The notes below the pieces were generated by a model. That model searched no databases, had not been told where the DNA came from, and was given only the letters and a program-made list of their open reading frames with translations. A stretch of DNA of 46,844 nt from Azolla pinnata (taxonomy: Eukaryota > Streptophyta > Polypodiopsida > Salviniales > Salviniaceae), in assembly GCA_037176905.1 (NCBI GenBank), contig JBBBWG010007557.1:38106-84949 (forward strand). The letters run 5' to 3'. The translations under genes were made by a program, and so were the position numbers. Of this stretch, positions 36,201 through 45,985 are shown piece by piece (within the stretch, counting starts at the first letter, position 1; the number at the start of each line of letters is the position of its first letter).

Positions 36201-37267
36201 TCTGAAAAAATTGCAAAATGATGCCCAAAAACGTTGATGAGAAAATTACAAGTTACAGATAAATAATTCATGAATTAATTGATGGATTAGTATTGTGGAT
36301 TAATAGCCAGATTCCAATCTGCAGTAATAGTAGATGGATTAGATTAGCGAATGTGTGATCAACCAAATAGAACTTCAGATAATTAAGCATAAATGAAGGA
36401 GACAAGATGATGGATTGAAGAACTAATTAATTAGCTCTTGGGTGTCGATTTGTAATTTGTAAGTTTGTTTTGGGGCGTCAGGCTGTGATTTGAAAATTAT
36501 CATTTTCCAGGTGCTATTTTGCAATGTGTAGGATTTTTTGGCAGGTTTTGTTATTGTCATTATGTCCATTTCCAATAATGGTTCTTGGTTCATTTGGACT
36601 TTTAAACCAGGGAGGGATGCCAGGATCTGAGAGGCTACGAGATTGCAAAGCTTTGCATAGGATGCTAGAGAAACAGATAGAGGAGAAGAGGCCAGTGGCT
36701 GCCATTTGTGCTGCCCCAGTTGTTGTTCTACATGCACATGGATGGTTGAAGGTTGTTATTTCCACTCTTCTACTCTTCTTGTGAAAGACCCATCTAGGAA
36801 TGTTCTCTTTTCTGATTATTATCATTAGCATTACATCTGCTATAGAAATATATATTCATTTTGGGTTCTAGTTAACAATCGTCTGAAACAAAATGCACCC
36901 ATTTGGGCTTTTTCTTGCCTGGTCGATTTGGCCCTCAATTCCGCATAGTTTTAGGCTTTTAGTCTGGAGAGGGTTCAGTTCAGAGGAGGATTACCATATG
37001 TTTTTAGGCTATGTCTAATAACAGGTTTCTGTTTTGGGTGGGGCTTGATTTTGTTTTCAGGGAAAGAAAGCCACTTGCCACCCATCGTTTGTGAAGAATC
37101 TTCCAAACAAAACTGCTGCAAAATCGAGGGTGGTGATTGATGGCTACACCATGACAAGTCGGGGTCCTGGTACAACAATGGAGTTTGCGCTGAGCATTGT
37201 TGAGAAGCTGTTGGGCAAAGAGAGAGCCTTGAGTGTTGCCAAAGCCATGGTTTTCGAGTATTCATGA
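33253..37267 (+). CDS. Tandem two-domain DJ-1/PfpI protein (plant DJ-1C-like) with N-terminal extension
   Basis: Eight exons: 33253-33495, 34018-34218, 34678-34827, 35291-35470, 35605-35682, 35772-35972, 36611-36751 and 37061-37267 (TGA), giving 466 residues. Residues 1-81 are a His/Ser/Pro-rich extension, plausibly an organelle transit peptide. Domain 1 spans about 82-258 and domain 2 about 285-466, joined by the linker in exon 5. Each domain keeps the DJ-1 triad: nucleophilic-elbow Cys (GAICAAP, Cys181; AAICAAP, Cys384), Glu (TEEIEAV, Glu94; SEEMESI, Glu297) and His (CHP, His202 and His405). GGMPGS-RLR and TSRGPGT are also conserved twice. Domains start with exons of identical length (201 nt). 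Family members act as glyoxalase/deglycase-type or chaperone-like stress proteins; the Arabidopsis DJ-1C homologue is plastid-associated. The start has strong context (GCCATGGCT), and its frame is the only one joining exon 2 in phase. Confidence 0.93.
33587..33840. repeat. Two tandem ~125 bp copies in DJ-1 intron 1
   Basis: Copies start at about 33588 and 33709. Both read GAAA-CC(G/A)CTCTG(T/C)TCTGA, CGGAACTATAGCATTTGGG, ACACAGCTCCAT, TTGTTTCTGCTCC and TATTCTCTGCATCTTGTTGTC. A weaker third piece (GGCATCTTGTTCCC-GTTGG) is near 33855. Confidence 0.92.
34801..35165. repeat. Tandem ~111 bp copies spanning the exon 3 donor of the DJ-1 gene
   Basis: Copy 1 (34801-34911) begins in coding sequence GAATGGGGCTTATTGGAAGA and crosses the donor at 34828. 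Copy 2 (34912-35022) begins GAATGGAATTTCTTCAAAGA and continues ATGCAAAATGCATTTAAAAA, matching the ACGCAAGGTGTGCTTAAAAA of copy 1. A third, shorter copy (about 35095-35160) keeps TCTGGAAGATGGTTTTT and GAAAAACATCTACATAATAA. Confidence 0.85.
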
Positions 37268-40200
37268 CACAACTGCAAATATTAGAACTTCTGATGGGGC
37301 AAGCAATGGGAAGGTTCAAATTTGCAGTCAATTTGAGTGCCTAATGAGAAGAGCTGATGATGCAGCTGCACTGCTGGAATCATGCCCTGTTGTTCAGAAG
37401 CAAATGCTCGAGAAAAAGAGTCCTGTCATTTAAGCAAAATGAGCTCTTGTTATGAATTGGAATACCATTTGAGGGTCAGCAAACAACCAACACTGGATTC
37501 CTAGATGCTTCGGCATACGACAAACTGAACACGGGAAAGTAAATTGTATACTTCAGAAAGTTGGAAGTTGATCACAAAATTGATCATGAGAGGGGGAGCT
37601 CACTCATTGATGACTTTAAAAGAGAAACTACCATATACCCATTTTGAGCTCATTGTCAATAAGGAATTTCTTTTTGCTACATCCAATTGATTCGCTTCCT
37701 TGACTTCCCTTTCCTAAAGCTTGTTCAATCAGGACACAAGATTTTGATCAGAGACTCATTTCAGAATTTTTCTTGTTCTCATTCTTTCGTCTCTCCTTCA
37801 CAACAGATACTGCAGTAAACTCCTTAAAGCATCGGTCTGACGGCCAGTGTACGTGTAACCTGCTCGCTCTACTATGCTGTTAAGAAATGAGGGGATCAGT
37901 AGACAGCTAGATTTCATTGTTATATTCAGAGGTCCTATACCTGTGTTTAACCATACAGTTTTTCACGGTAGCAATTGTTGATGATTGATCAAGAACATCA
38001 GTGAAATGCTTATACTGAAGTCAGAACAGAATGGGTGATGGACCTGTGTCAGATCACCATTGCAAGCATAATATGTTGTCTAAAGATGAGCTTTGCTGGA
38101 TCACAAGTGTTCAGTGGCTCCTTGGTAACAGGTTTGAGAAGACAATGCAGAATATGTGCTTCATTAGACGCTAAACCCTAAACCTTGAGCGGGGTTGAGG
38201 ATGAACATTGGAAGTGGGGGATTCAACTGTCTGGCTCAGCTTGAAAAGCGCAGCTCAAGGTCCCTGAATGTCTGAAAAGGAAACATCTTGCCCAACCTAG
38301 AGTCTGCAATACATGCTCAAAAGCCTAAATGCTCTTGGGAGGACTGTGAAGCAATGGTGTTGCATTGACCCCATGAAATCGTCCCCTCCGAGGGTTTTGT
38401 GCTCTCTTTGAAGCCATGGAAAGATGTGGTGTTGATGTGTAGCTTGGAGGGGCCATTGCTCTGTTTCCGAGGAGAAGGCTGGTTAGATTTAGTTGATGTC
38501 GACCTAGAATCGGGCCAATTCTGGTTGATGTCGGCAGTGCTGCTGCAAGAGCAGGGGTTTCACAGCATCATGCTTTCAATATGTAGGAGTGATTATATGC
38601 ACAACAGCGACAGATAAGAGGTGGTCTCTGAGCTTTTGATGGGGAATGGGCCGTGAATCGGATCTGTGCTTTTAGGGTTTCGTGCAGAACTGGGCAGATT
38701 GCAATGAGCTCTACATAATGGAGAAGCTTGAATGATGGATCTGTTTCGACAACAGATGGAGCCAGGTATGAATCGAATTGATCGATCGATCGATCGGCTG
38801 GCAATGCAACAAAAGCTTGACCAGCATTGCGATGTCTGTCATCGACAGCAGAATGCCTGTTCTGTGGTTAGGATTTTACCATGGCAGAATCAGGCACACC
38901 CTAAACGTCATGGAAGGTTTCGATTCATGTGCTCTGGCAGCTCCTGCTCATTGATCTCTGAGCCATTGACCTCCAGAAAGACGTTGCAGGTTATTATCCA
39001 CATTCTTGCTGACCATCAGGAATATCCTGATCGATCGATCGAAAGCAGTTCGTGTCAAAATGCAATCGTTCGGATCTTCACCATCGATGGTTCTCTTTGT
39101 CTGTGCAATCGAATGTCGAGGATGAAAATTGTCTGCAAAATGTAAACTCAATCCAAGCTTCCTAGACAGAAGACATACAGACATGGCTTCTAGGCAAAAG
39201 TTCCATTCCTGGACAATCAGAAAGCAGAGAGGTAGCTTTGCATCTGGTGAATTTGAGGGTTTCAGGGGTCCGATTTTCAATCGCTGCACGTGAATCAGAA
39301 GCGTGTTGTACAGTACAATTTGCTGGTTTTTTGCGGCATTGAAGCTGTGCACACATTCCTGTGTTTTTTCTTCTTTGCTTTTGTTTATTTGTTTACAATG
39401 TGGAGGTTACTTAGCTGATCAGTTTTTACCGCCTGGTAATGTACACAGAGAGCCATATCGCAGGAAGGTATTAGCACATGAATCGATCGACTTTGTGAAA
39501 GCGATTTTGAGATTCGGACGTAGCCAACATGTCCCTGGAATACACTGTAGAAAAAACCAAGGTCTTGTGGACAGAATTGTTGGCGATAACTCTGTTGCAT
39601 TCGTGTTCAAAGATCGACAAAAACCTGTAACAATGGTCAGTAATGTTTAGGGCTCAAGGTTTTGAGAGGTTTTAGGGGGGTTTTGAAAGGTTTTAGGAGG
39701 CTATGAATTCCAACACCCATGCCAAGAATAGTTTTTAATGCAGATTTTGGATTCCAGCCAATGAATATGCCCGTAAATTTGTGCTCAAAAGGGAACAGAA
39801 ATGCAGATTTGGATTGTAAAAAAACTGTCAAACAGGAGGAAAGAGCCATTTTTGGGATGGTAACTGTCTTTGCCAGGGAGAATTCTCAACCTTTTCTTTC
39901 CATTATGTACCACAAACCTTTTCAAGAACAAGGAGAAGAAGAAGAAGAAGAAGAAGAAGAAGAAGAAAATTACAGATTTTCTCTTTTTTGCCAGAAGGGC
40001 AAATGGTTTGCCAATATGCAAAAGCCTCTGCAAATTCCAAGGGAAGAAGAGAACTACAAAAGAGCTCCGAATCAACAATGGGAGTTAGGGGTTTTAGGGT
40101 TTTCAGGGTGGTTCAGCAGAAGATCCATGCCCAGCAGCAAAGAAAGACCCACCATCTCTCTGCTACTAGTGCACACCATCGCCAGTATCGGCGGAAAACG

Positions 40201-40964
40201 GTGGACCAGCATTCTTGTCGGTGCAGCATCGCCAAGGTTGGCATGGATCGAAGCTCCTAGCAAAAGAGAGCCGTGAGAACGGAACAGTTTCTGGGTTTAG
40301 TTCAGTGTTCCTTCTCCTTTGGCACAGGGTACAAACTTGAGCAGCGACCTTCCTCTCCTCCGCCTCCGCATCGGTCTTTGGGCTTTCACCTAAAATTTTC
40401 GAAAGAAAATGGACATGTTTTGTACATTGGATTGCCCAAATGTCTTTCATCCAGATTGGGAAACAGGGACCTAATCTTCTGACCATGATCATCCGATCAA
40501 GATTGGGAAAGTGCACCAGCAAAAAAGTGATTGGTGGAGATCCCAAGGATCAGGATCCCATGTTTCTCACCCTAAACCGGTTCCAGGTTAGGGTTTACAG
40601 CGCTTCAAGACCGCAGAAATGCAGAAAAGCGATGTAAAAATCCCAAGGAACAAAGAAAAACACCGATTCCTGATCTACTCATCATGAAGCTTAGGCAAGA
40701 AAAGAAAGCTAGGAATTTGCGAGGATCAGGAAGAGGAGAATATGTTATGCACCTGAGGATCGATGCTTTTCGACGCTCCCTTCCAGCAGCAGATTCCACC
40801 GGCACATTCGCGGGTAGGCGAATACAATCTGATATGGGCATATACACACAGCATAGTAAGAGATCTACAAGCATAGTCAGCACAAAAACCTCAGAGAGAC
40901 AGGCAAAGATATGTACGATGGCTGGGACATACATATAAGCATGAAAGGGCTGGAACTTTTCCAC
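37268..40964. other. Long convergent intergenic stretch, no gene recognised
   Basis: This lies between the DJ-1 stop (+) and the STICHEL-like stop (-), so it includes both 3' UTRs. Open frames such as those at 37233-37433, 38732-39145 and 39719-40276 show no family motif and look incidental. Scattered CCTAAACCCTAAACC-like, GATCGATCGATCG (38780, 39031) and TTTTAGGGGGGTTTTGA-type sequences are present. A small final exon of the STICHEL-like gene could lie here if the donor-like GTAAGT at its stop codon is used. Confidence 0.55.
39929..39967. repeat. GAA microsatellite
   Basis: Thirteen or so GAA/AGA triplets in the convergent intergenic stretch, with no associated gene. Confidence 0.9.
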
Positions 40965-43900
40965 TTACAAAGTCTCTTCTCCGATGCCATGGCTTGCTTC
41001 TCGCATCGGCGATGGAGCGTAATCCCCTGCATCCACTAATACCTGCTTCGTCTGGCCCACATCGACGATCCCAGCCTTCTTTTTATTCGCCTCCCCAAAG
41101 AGCGCAGAAACCGTTCGGTCATTGCGAGATTCATCATATGGTTTGTCATGGGTTTCAAGGATCGGGATCTCCTTGTCACAGTTGGTACTCTGTTCAGCAT
41201 TCGATTCGATCCTCGCCCTCGATTCGGCTTGCGCCGTCACGCAGTATATGTTGTGATCTGCCGACTGGGAAGATGGTTTGCCCACATCCTGCTCCTCATC
41301 ACCACCACCACAACCACCATCTCTGATCGGATAATCACCCACCGCCGTACACAGTAGCAAGTTTTGTTGTAGATCCATGCCTGGCAACGATGCTGCTGGA
41401 GCCAAGGTGATCTTCAACTCAACCCGGCAGCAGAGCGCATCTTGGAAGGCCTTTGTGATGCTCCCTCTTGCCTTCTCCGCCAATGCCTTGTGCTCCGGGT
41501 GTTTGAACTCGAGGTGAGCAACCGAATGATCTGTTTTCGCGCAAAAGAATCGAGAGGAAGGTGCGTGGAGAACAAAACATTTTTGAGGTACTCACAGAAT
41601 GGCATAGGTAGAGCCAAAAACAAGAAGCATTTGGTATATACTACTAACCGTCGGTGACAGAAAGCGACAGGAATCTGCCCTCGGCGCGAAGAAGCTGGTT
41701 GATGACATTGGAGCGAGTGCTTCCCAGGACTTTCCTCCATATCTTGTCCACGGAGCTGACAGCCTGTTGTTCAGCTGAACCAGTATTGCTCTTTGCTCCC
41801 CCTGCCATTGTTCCTTCAGCTTCGCATACGCTGCTAGATCGGCGGTTGTTACAGGGATGCACTCTGCTACCCATGCTTAACCTGCTTGGGCTACAGCATA
41901 TCATGTTACCATGGCCAACGACATCTGGCTGGAGAGTTCCAGCCTTGTGCAAGCTGCGCCCTCCATCCGACGATTTCCGGCTCAAACATTGCGCCCGTGT
42001 TGAGCCCACGACGTTCTTCACCGCGCTTGCCGCCAGAGGATCAGCACCGTCATCATCCTTGGAGGCTATGGTTGTTGGAGCTATCACCTTCTCATCACCC
42101 ATCTGCGCACGATTGTGCTTCGTCGGTCCTTCGTTTGCAGCAGCACCCATTTGAGCAAACTGCAGAAATGCTGCAGTCAACCAAGTGCTCCTGTCGCTGC
42201 AAGACCGAAGCTGCTTCTCGACGTCCGAGAGGATCCTCAGCAGCGCTCGGAACCGCTCTCCATCCATTCTCATCACTGCAGACAGCCACATATACCGAAA
42301 GGCAAGAAAGAAAAAGAATGGAGCTTCGATGACGAGCTTCGATTTCCAGTTGCGATTCGATACATTGAGGAGGGAGATGGTGGGGACTATATATACATTC
42401 CAGCTTACCATGATCGAGCCGATGCAGATCCTTGGCTTTCTTCTTCCCTGCAAGGATGTCAGTTATGAGATTGGCGAGCTGCGACACGAGGGCCGATGGA
42501 TCGACGCCCGATCGCATGAAATCTCGGACATAGTTCACGGTCCTCGTCGAGTCGGGCGACAGTGCAACGTCGAGGAATTCATACAGCTTCTCTTCGGGTA
42601 GGAGCCCGACCTGAATCATCATCATCATTAAGCCATTGATGAGGAGCTAGCTATCAATTCGGAAGAGTTAGCTTCTGAGACGTGAAGGGTTAGCGGAAGC
42701 CATTGCTATTAACTGAAGTCGAAGCTATTCCATGGATGTTAGCTATCATCAAGCCATCGATGAGGAGTTAGTTAGCTATCGACTCGCAAGACTTAGCGAA
42801 AGCCAATGCTAAATAACTAAAGTCAAAGCTATTCCCTGGATGTTAGCTATGATCAAGCCATCGATGAGGAGTTAGTTAGCTATCGATTTAGAGGAGTTAT
42901 ACCTTCCCAGACACGAAGAGTTTTTGCAGAAGCCGATGCTAACAAAAGTCTTATAACAAGCTATTCCATGGATGTTATAGCTACGGATTTCTCGGAGAAG
43001 AGATGGGGCACTTACAAGCTCTTGAACGAGGGGCAGCGAGAGCTTCTTGCCGATCAAGCTGATCTGCTCCAGCGTCGAGACGGCATCGTGCAACGATCCA
43101 TCGGCCCTGCTCGCAATGAGCTGCAGGGCATCGCGATCGGCATCGACCTTCTCCAGCGCCGAGAGGCTCTCCAGCCTCGCAACAATGTCGGCGTCTCTGA
43201 TCTTGGAGAAGACGAACTTCTGGCAGCAAGACAGGGCAGTGCGAGGCAGGGCATCGGCATCGATGGTGATGAGGATGAACACAACGTACAGCGGAGGATC
43301 TTCCAGATACTTCATGAGAACGCTCCATGCTTCGGCGCTGAGCAGGTGGCAATCATCGATGATGAAGACCTTGTACCTCGATGAAGCCGGAGGCATCGAG
43401 ATGTGCTTGAGCAGCACCTTCACGCCGAGCTCAGAGCCACCATTGATGCAGGAGGAGGAGGTGGAGGAGCTGTTCAGCCCCGATGCATTCACCTCGCGGA
43501 CATCGAAGTTCTTCCCCGCATTGAGAGTGGAGCAATCGTTGCACGAGCCGCAAGGTCGATCTGCAGCAGCTTTCGCATCTGGCAGCATTCGCAGGGTTCC
43601 GGAATCGAGCTCAGACATGGAGGAGGAGGAGGAGGAGCAATTCAACGCTGCGGTGAAGATCCGGGCAGCTGATGTCTTCCCTGTTCCTCGGGGACCTTGG
43701 AAGAGATACACTGGAGCTACCTTCCCGAGCCCGAGTGCATTCTGCAGGGTCTGAACCACCATGGATTGCCCGATGAGCTCCCGGAATGACTTGGGCCTGT
43801 GCTTCTGGCTCCAGCTCCTGTAACCGGAAGCAGCAACTGATGATGATGATGACGACGATCGCCTCTCTTGATTCTTCCTTGCCGCCATAGCCATCGCCAT

Positions 43901-44638
43901 CATCGGCGCACTAGGGTTGGATTGCATGGAGCCGCCGGAGGAGCATCGAGGGAACCCTAATCCATTCCTCGCCTCGTCGGCGTACCCACCATCATCGATG
44001 AGATTCTGATTTCTGCCATGGCCCTTTCTTCTCACAAGGCTCAGCATTCTGACTTGAGGGCTGCTGCCGCCATTGTTGATATTGTTGTTGTTGTTGTTGT
44101 TGTTGATCTTGTAGTTGTTGTTGATGTTGTTGTTGATCTTGTTGTTGTTGTTGTTGTTGTACTCGATCAGGGCATCAGTTGTGTAAGTGCTCGAATCCGG
44201 AAAGCAGGGCTCGGGCTCTGTCATCAGAGGCATGGAGGAAGCCGATGACTCGGAGCTGGATCCATGGAAGCTTGAGCTACAGCACTCCCAGCTGCCCCAT
44301 CTCCCTAGAGCATGGTAGTAGTAGCGACAGTTCCTCGCAGCTGCAGCTGCCATGGCTGGCGATCTGCGGCGAGCTCTCGATGGAGTGCATGGGAAGCAGG
44401 AGGAGGAGGAGCCCCAAGAGGATCGAGGTGGATGATGGCGTCGATGCCTCCGCCGATGATGATGATGATGATGAATCTGATGATGTCGATTTCGATGGTG
44501 ATGGTGACTTTGCCGCAATCTGATCTCTTTGTTGATAGGGACATAATTCGCCCAGCTTCGGGCGCTCCATGGAATGCCTCCTGCACAGCAAGCAGATTTC
44601 GATCCATAGCTCGAATACTTATCTTGCTCGTCCTCCTC

Positions 44639-44671
<33 letters not shown>

Positions 44672-45664
44672 GTCGTCGTCGTCGTCATCGTCGTCGTTGT
44701 CATTCTCGCCATTTGCATTGCCATTGCTGTAGTTGCGATCTTCGGTCACGGCGCATTTGATCTGCCTGTCGGATTCGATCCCCGCTTGATCGGTGAGGTA
44801 GCCATGGAAGCTCGATCCCCAGCGGAACGTGCTCGACGATCTCGGCTTCTTGCACTGAGCAGAAGCAGCAGCAGGGGAGAATCTGATCGACGCGAGATTC
44901 TCCTCTTCGGAGTTGCAGGGGGCGAGCCGAGATTCCGATCCATTCCGATGATAAGCTTCATGGCTATGGTGGCTGGATAGTATGCTGCTTCCAGCTCCTC
45001 CTTTGGCAATGCCGTTGCTGGCCGAGGATCTCTCCAGCAGATACTCTTCGAGCGCCTGCAGAGAGAAAGCTTTCGATCCCTGCAGCAACCTGCTCTCCCT
45101 GATCCGAGGAGGAGGAGGGGGAGGAGGAAGACGATGGTGATGGTGATGGTGATGCTGGTCGCGGCTCAAGGCCCTGAGCTTCCATGGCGAAGCTGCGGCC
45201 CAGAAGCTGTATTCCTCTGATTCATTCAGATCTGCTCTTCTGGAGCCATTGGTGCTGGAGCTGCTCCTTGCAGACGGCCTGGCCATGTCCGGGACATGGA
45301 AGCCCGACCTTCTCCCTGCAGAACGCAGCTTCTCTGCTTCCTCCTGGCTATGGCAGAGAGGATCAGCATCGCCATCATCATCATCATCTTCTTCTTCTTC
45401 ATCGTCTTCTTCATCTTCTTCATCGCCTTCTTCTTCTTCTTCTTCTTCTTCATTCCCATTCTTGAATCCCAGAGAAGAGTACTGAGACGCGTACTCACAC
45501 GGATCCGCCATAGCTTTGCCTGCTCCGCCGCCTCCCCTTCTCCTCCTCCTCCTCCTCCTCCTCCTCCTCCTCCTGATGCTATCACTGCCGCTTTGATTCT
45601 TGCTGGCACTGCCGGAGAAGAGATGAGCAGGGTCGCGGCTCACAGTCCCATCGTTAGCCTCCAT
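40965..45664 (-). CDS. STICHEL-like protein (AAA+ domain related to DNA polymerase III gamma/tau)
   Basis: Exons: 45664-43016, 42610-42409, 42275-41649 and 41530-40965, totalling 4044 nt, or 1347 residues. STICHEL-family proteins are plant AAA+ proteins related to the bacterial clamp-loader gamma/tau subunit; Arabidopsis STI (about 1218 residues) controls trichome branching. Residues 1-630 are disordered with long Arg, Asp/Glu, His, Pro and Asn runs. The AAA+ core begins SQKHRPKSFRELIGQ and has Walker A GPRGTGKTS (657-665), zinc-type CGSCNDC, Walker B IIDDCHLL (Asp770-Asp771) and the SRC-box position LSCCQKF (Cys813). The lid follows (ADGSLHDAVSTLEQ), then ILSDVEKQLRSC, the family C-terminal WRKVLGSTRSN and HLEFKHPEHKALAEKA. 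Start: the ATG of MEANDGTV; the frame is open further upstream, but only through telomere-like repeats. The 3' end is uncertain, since TTTGTAAGT at the stop could be a donor into an unseen last exon. Confidence 0.92.
42630..42985. repeat. Three tandem ~104-121 bp copies in STICHEL-like intron 1
   Basis: Copies begin at 42630, 42751 and 42855 with AAGCCAT(T/C)GATGAGGAG(C/T)TAG. They continue TTAGCTATC(A/G)A(T/C)T, GGAGTTA, GAAGCC(A/G)(A/T)TGCTA and AAGCTATTCC(A/C)TGGATGTTA. The array nearly fills the first intron (43015-42611), and the copies show about 80% identity by eye. Confidence 0.92.
44072..44160 (-). repeat. In-frame Asn-codon (AAC/AAT) microsatellite
   Basis: A TTG-rich tract on plus encodes about 25 Asn residues broken by Lys, Ile and Tyr (KINNN-type) in the disordered part of the STICHEL-like protein. 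Other in-frame trinucleotide tracts are the Asp run (44640-44700), the His runs (44445-44475 and near 45130), the Glu/Asp run (45375-45455) and the Arg run (45538-45575). Confidence 0.85.
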
Positions 45665-45764
45665 ATCCGAAACCCTAAGGGGCTCGGGCGAAACGCGCAG
45701 TGGATGCAGGCAGTGGAGATGGAGAAAGAGTGCGCGCGTCCTGCCAAACGCAGCGGATTCGGAA

Positions 45765-45805
45765 ACCCTAATCCTAACCCTAACCCTAGCCCTAGCCCTA
45801 AACCC
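45765..45805 (-). repeat. Telomere-like CCTAACCC/CCTAGCCC motifs in the STICHEL-like leader
   Basis: On plus, AACCCTAATCCTAACCCTAACCCTAGCCCTAGCCC runs about 100 bp upstream of the chosen start codon. On the gene strand this is (TTAGGG/CTAGGG)n. A shorter copy, AAACCCTAA, lies at 45670-45680 directly before the ATG. Confidence 0.9.
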
Positions 45806-45937
45806 AGTCAGGGCTACGGCTTCTTGCCGGCATCTGAGCAACGCAGAGACGGGGAGAGGGAAAGCGAGAGTGGAAATTAGGGTTTCCAATGCAGAGAAGG
45901 GCGTTGGGTTTGAGGGCAGAGGAGCGTGCAGAGAGAG

Positions 45938-45985
45938 GATTAGGGTTAGGGTTAGGGTTAGGGTTAGGGTTTTTTTTAGGGTTTT
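45938..45985 (+). repeat. Interstitial telomere-like (TTAGGG)n
   Basis: Five TTAGGG hexamers at about 45940-45971 are followed by an extended T run and TTAGGGTTTTGAGGG. The hexamers are on plus, and the inverted CCCTAA type lies 150 bp left. Both are in the STICHEL-like upstream region. Confidence 0.93.

Noticed and set aside
37268..37433. Open frame continuing past the DJ-1 stop with RRADDAAALLES
   Set aside because: It is in another frame than exon 8, and the DJ-1 domain ends normally at FEYS; treated as 3' UTR.
38732..39145. 137-codon plus frame in the DJ-1/STICHEL-like interval
   Set aside because: No recognisable motif, and it overlaps unrelated frames of similar length; length is within chance for this composition.
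39719..40276. 185-codon plus frame
   Set aside because: Contains a GAA-repeat Glu run and no domain; likely incidental in intergenic or 3'-UTR DNA.
45665..45889. Upstream extension of the STICHEL-like start to the ATG at 45889
   Set aside because: The extra 75 codons are mostly translated telomere-like repeats (RARVRVRIRV), without resemblance to family N-termini.
45938..45985. True chromosome end
   Set aside because: Only five hexamers, followed by ordinary unique DNA, within a gene's upstream region.
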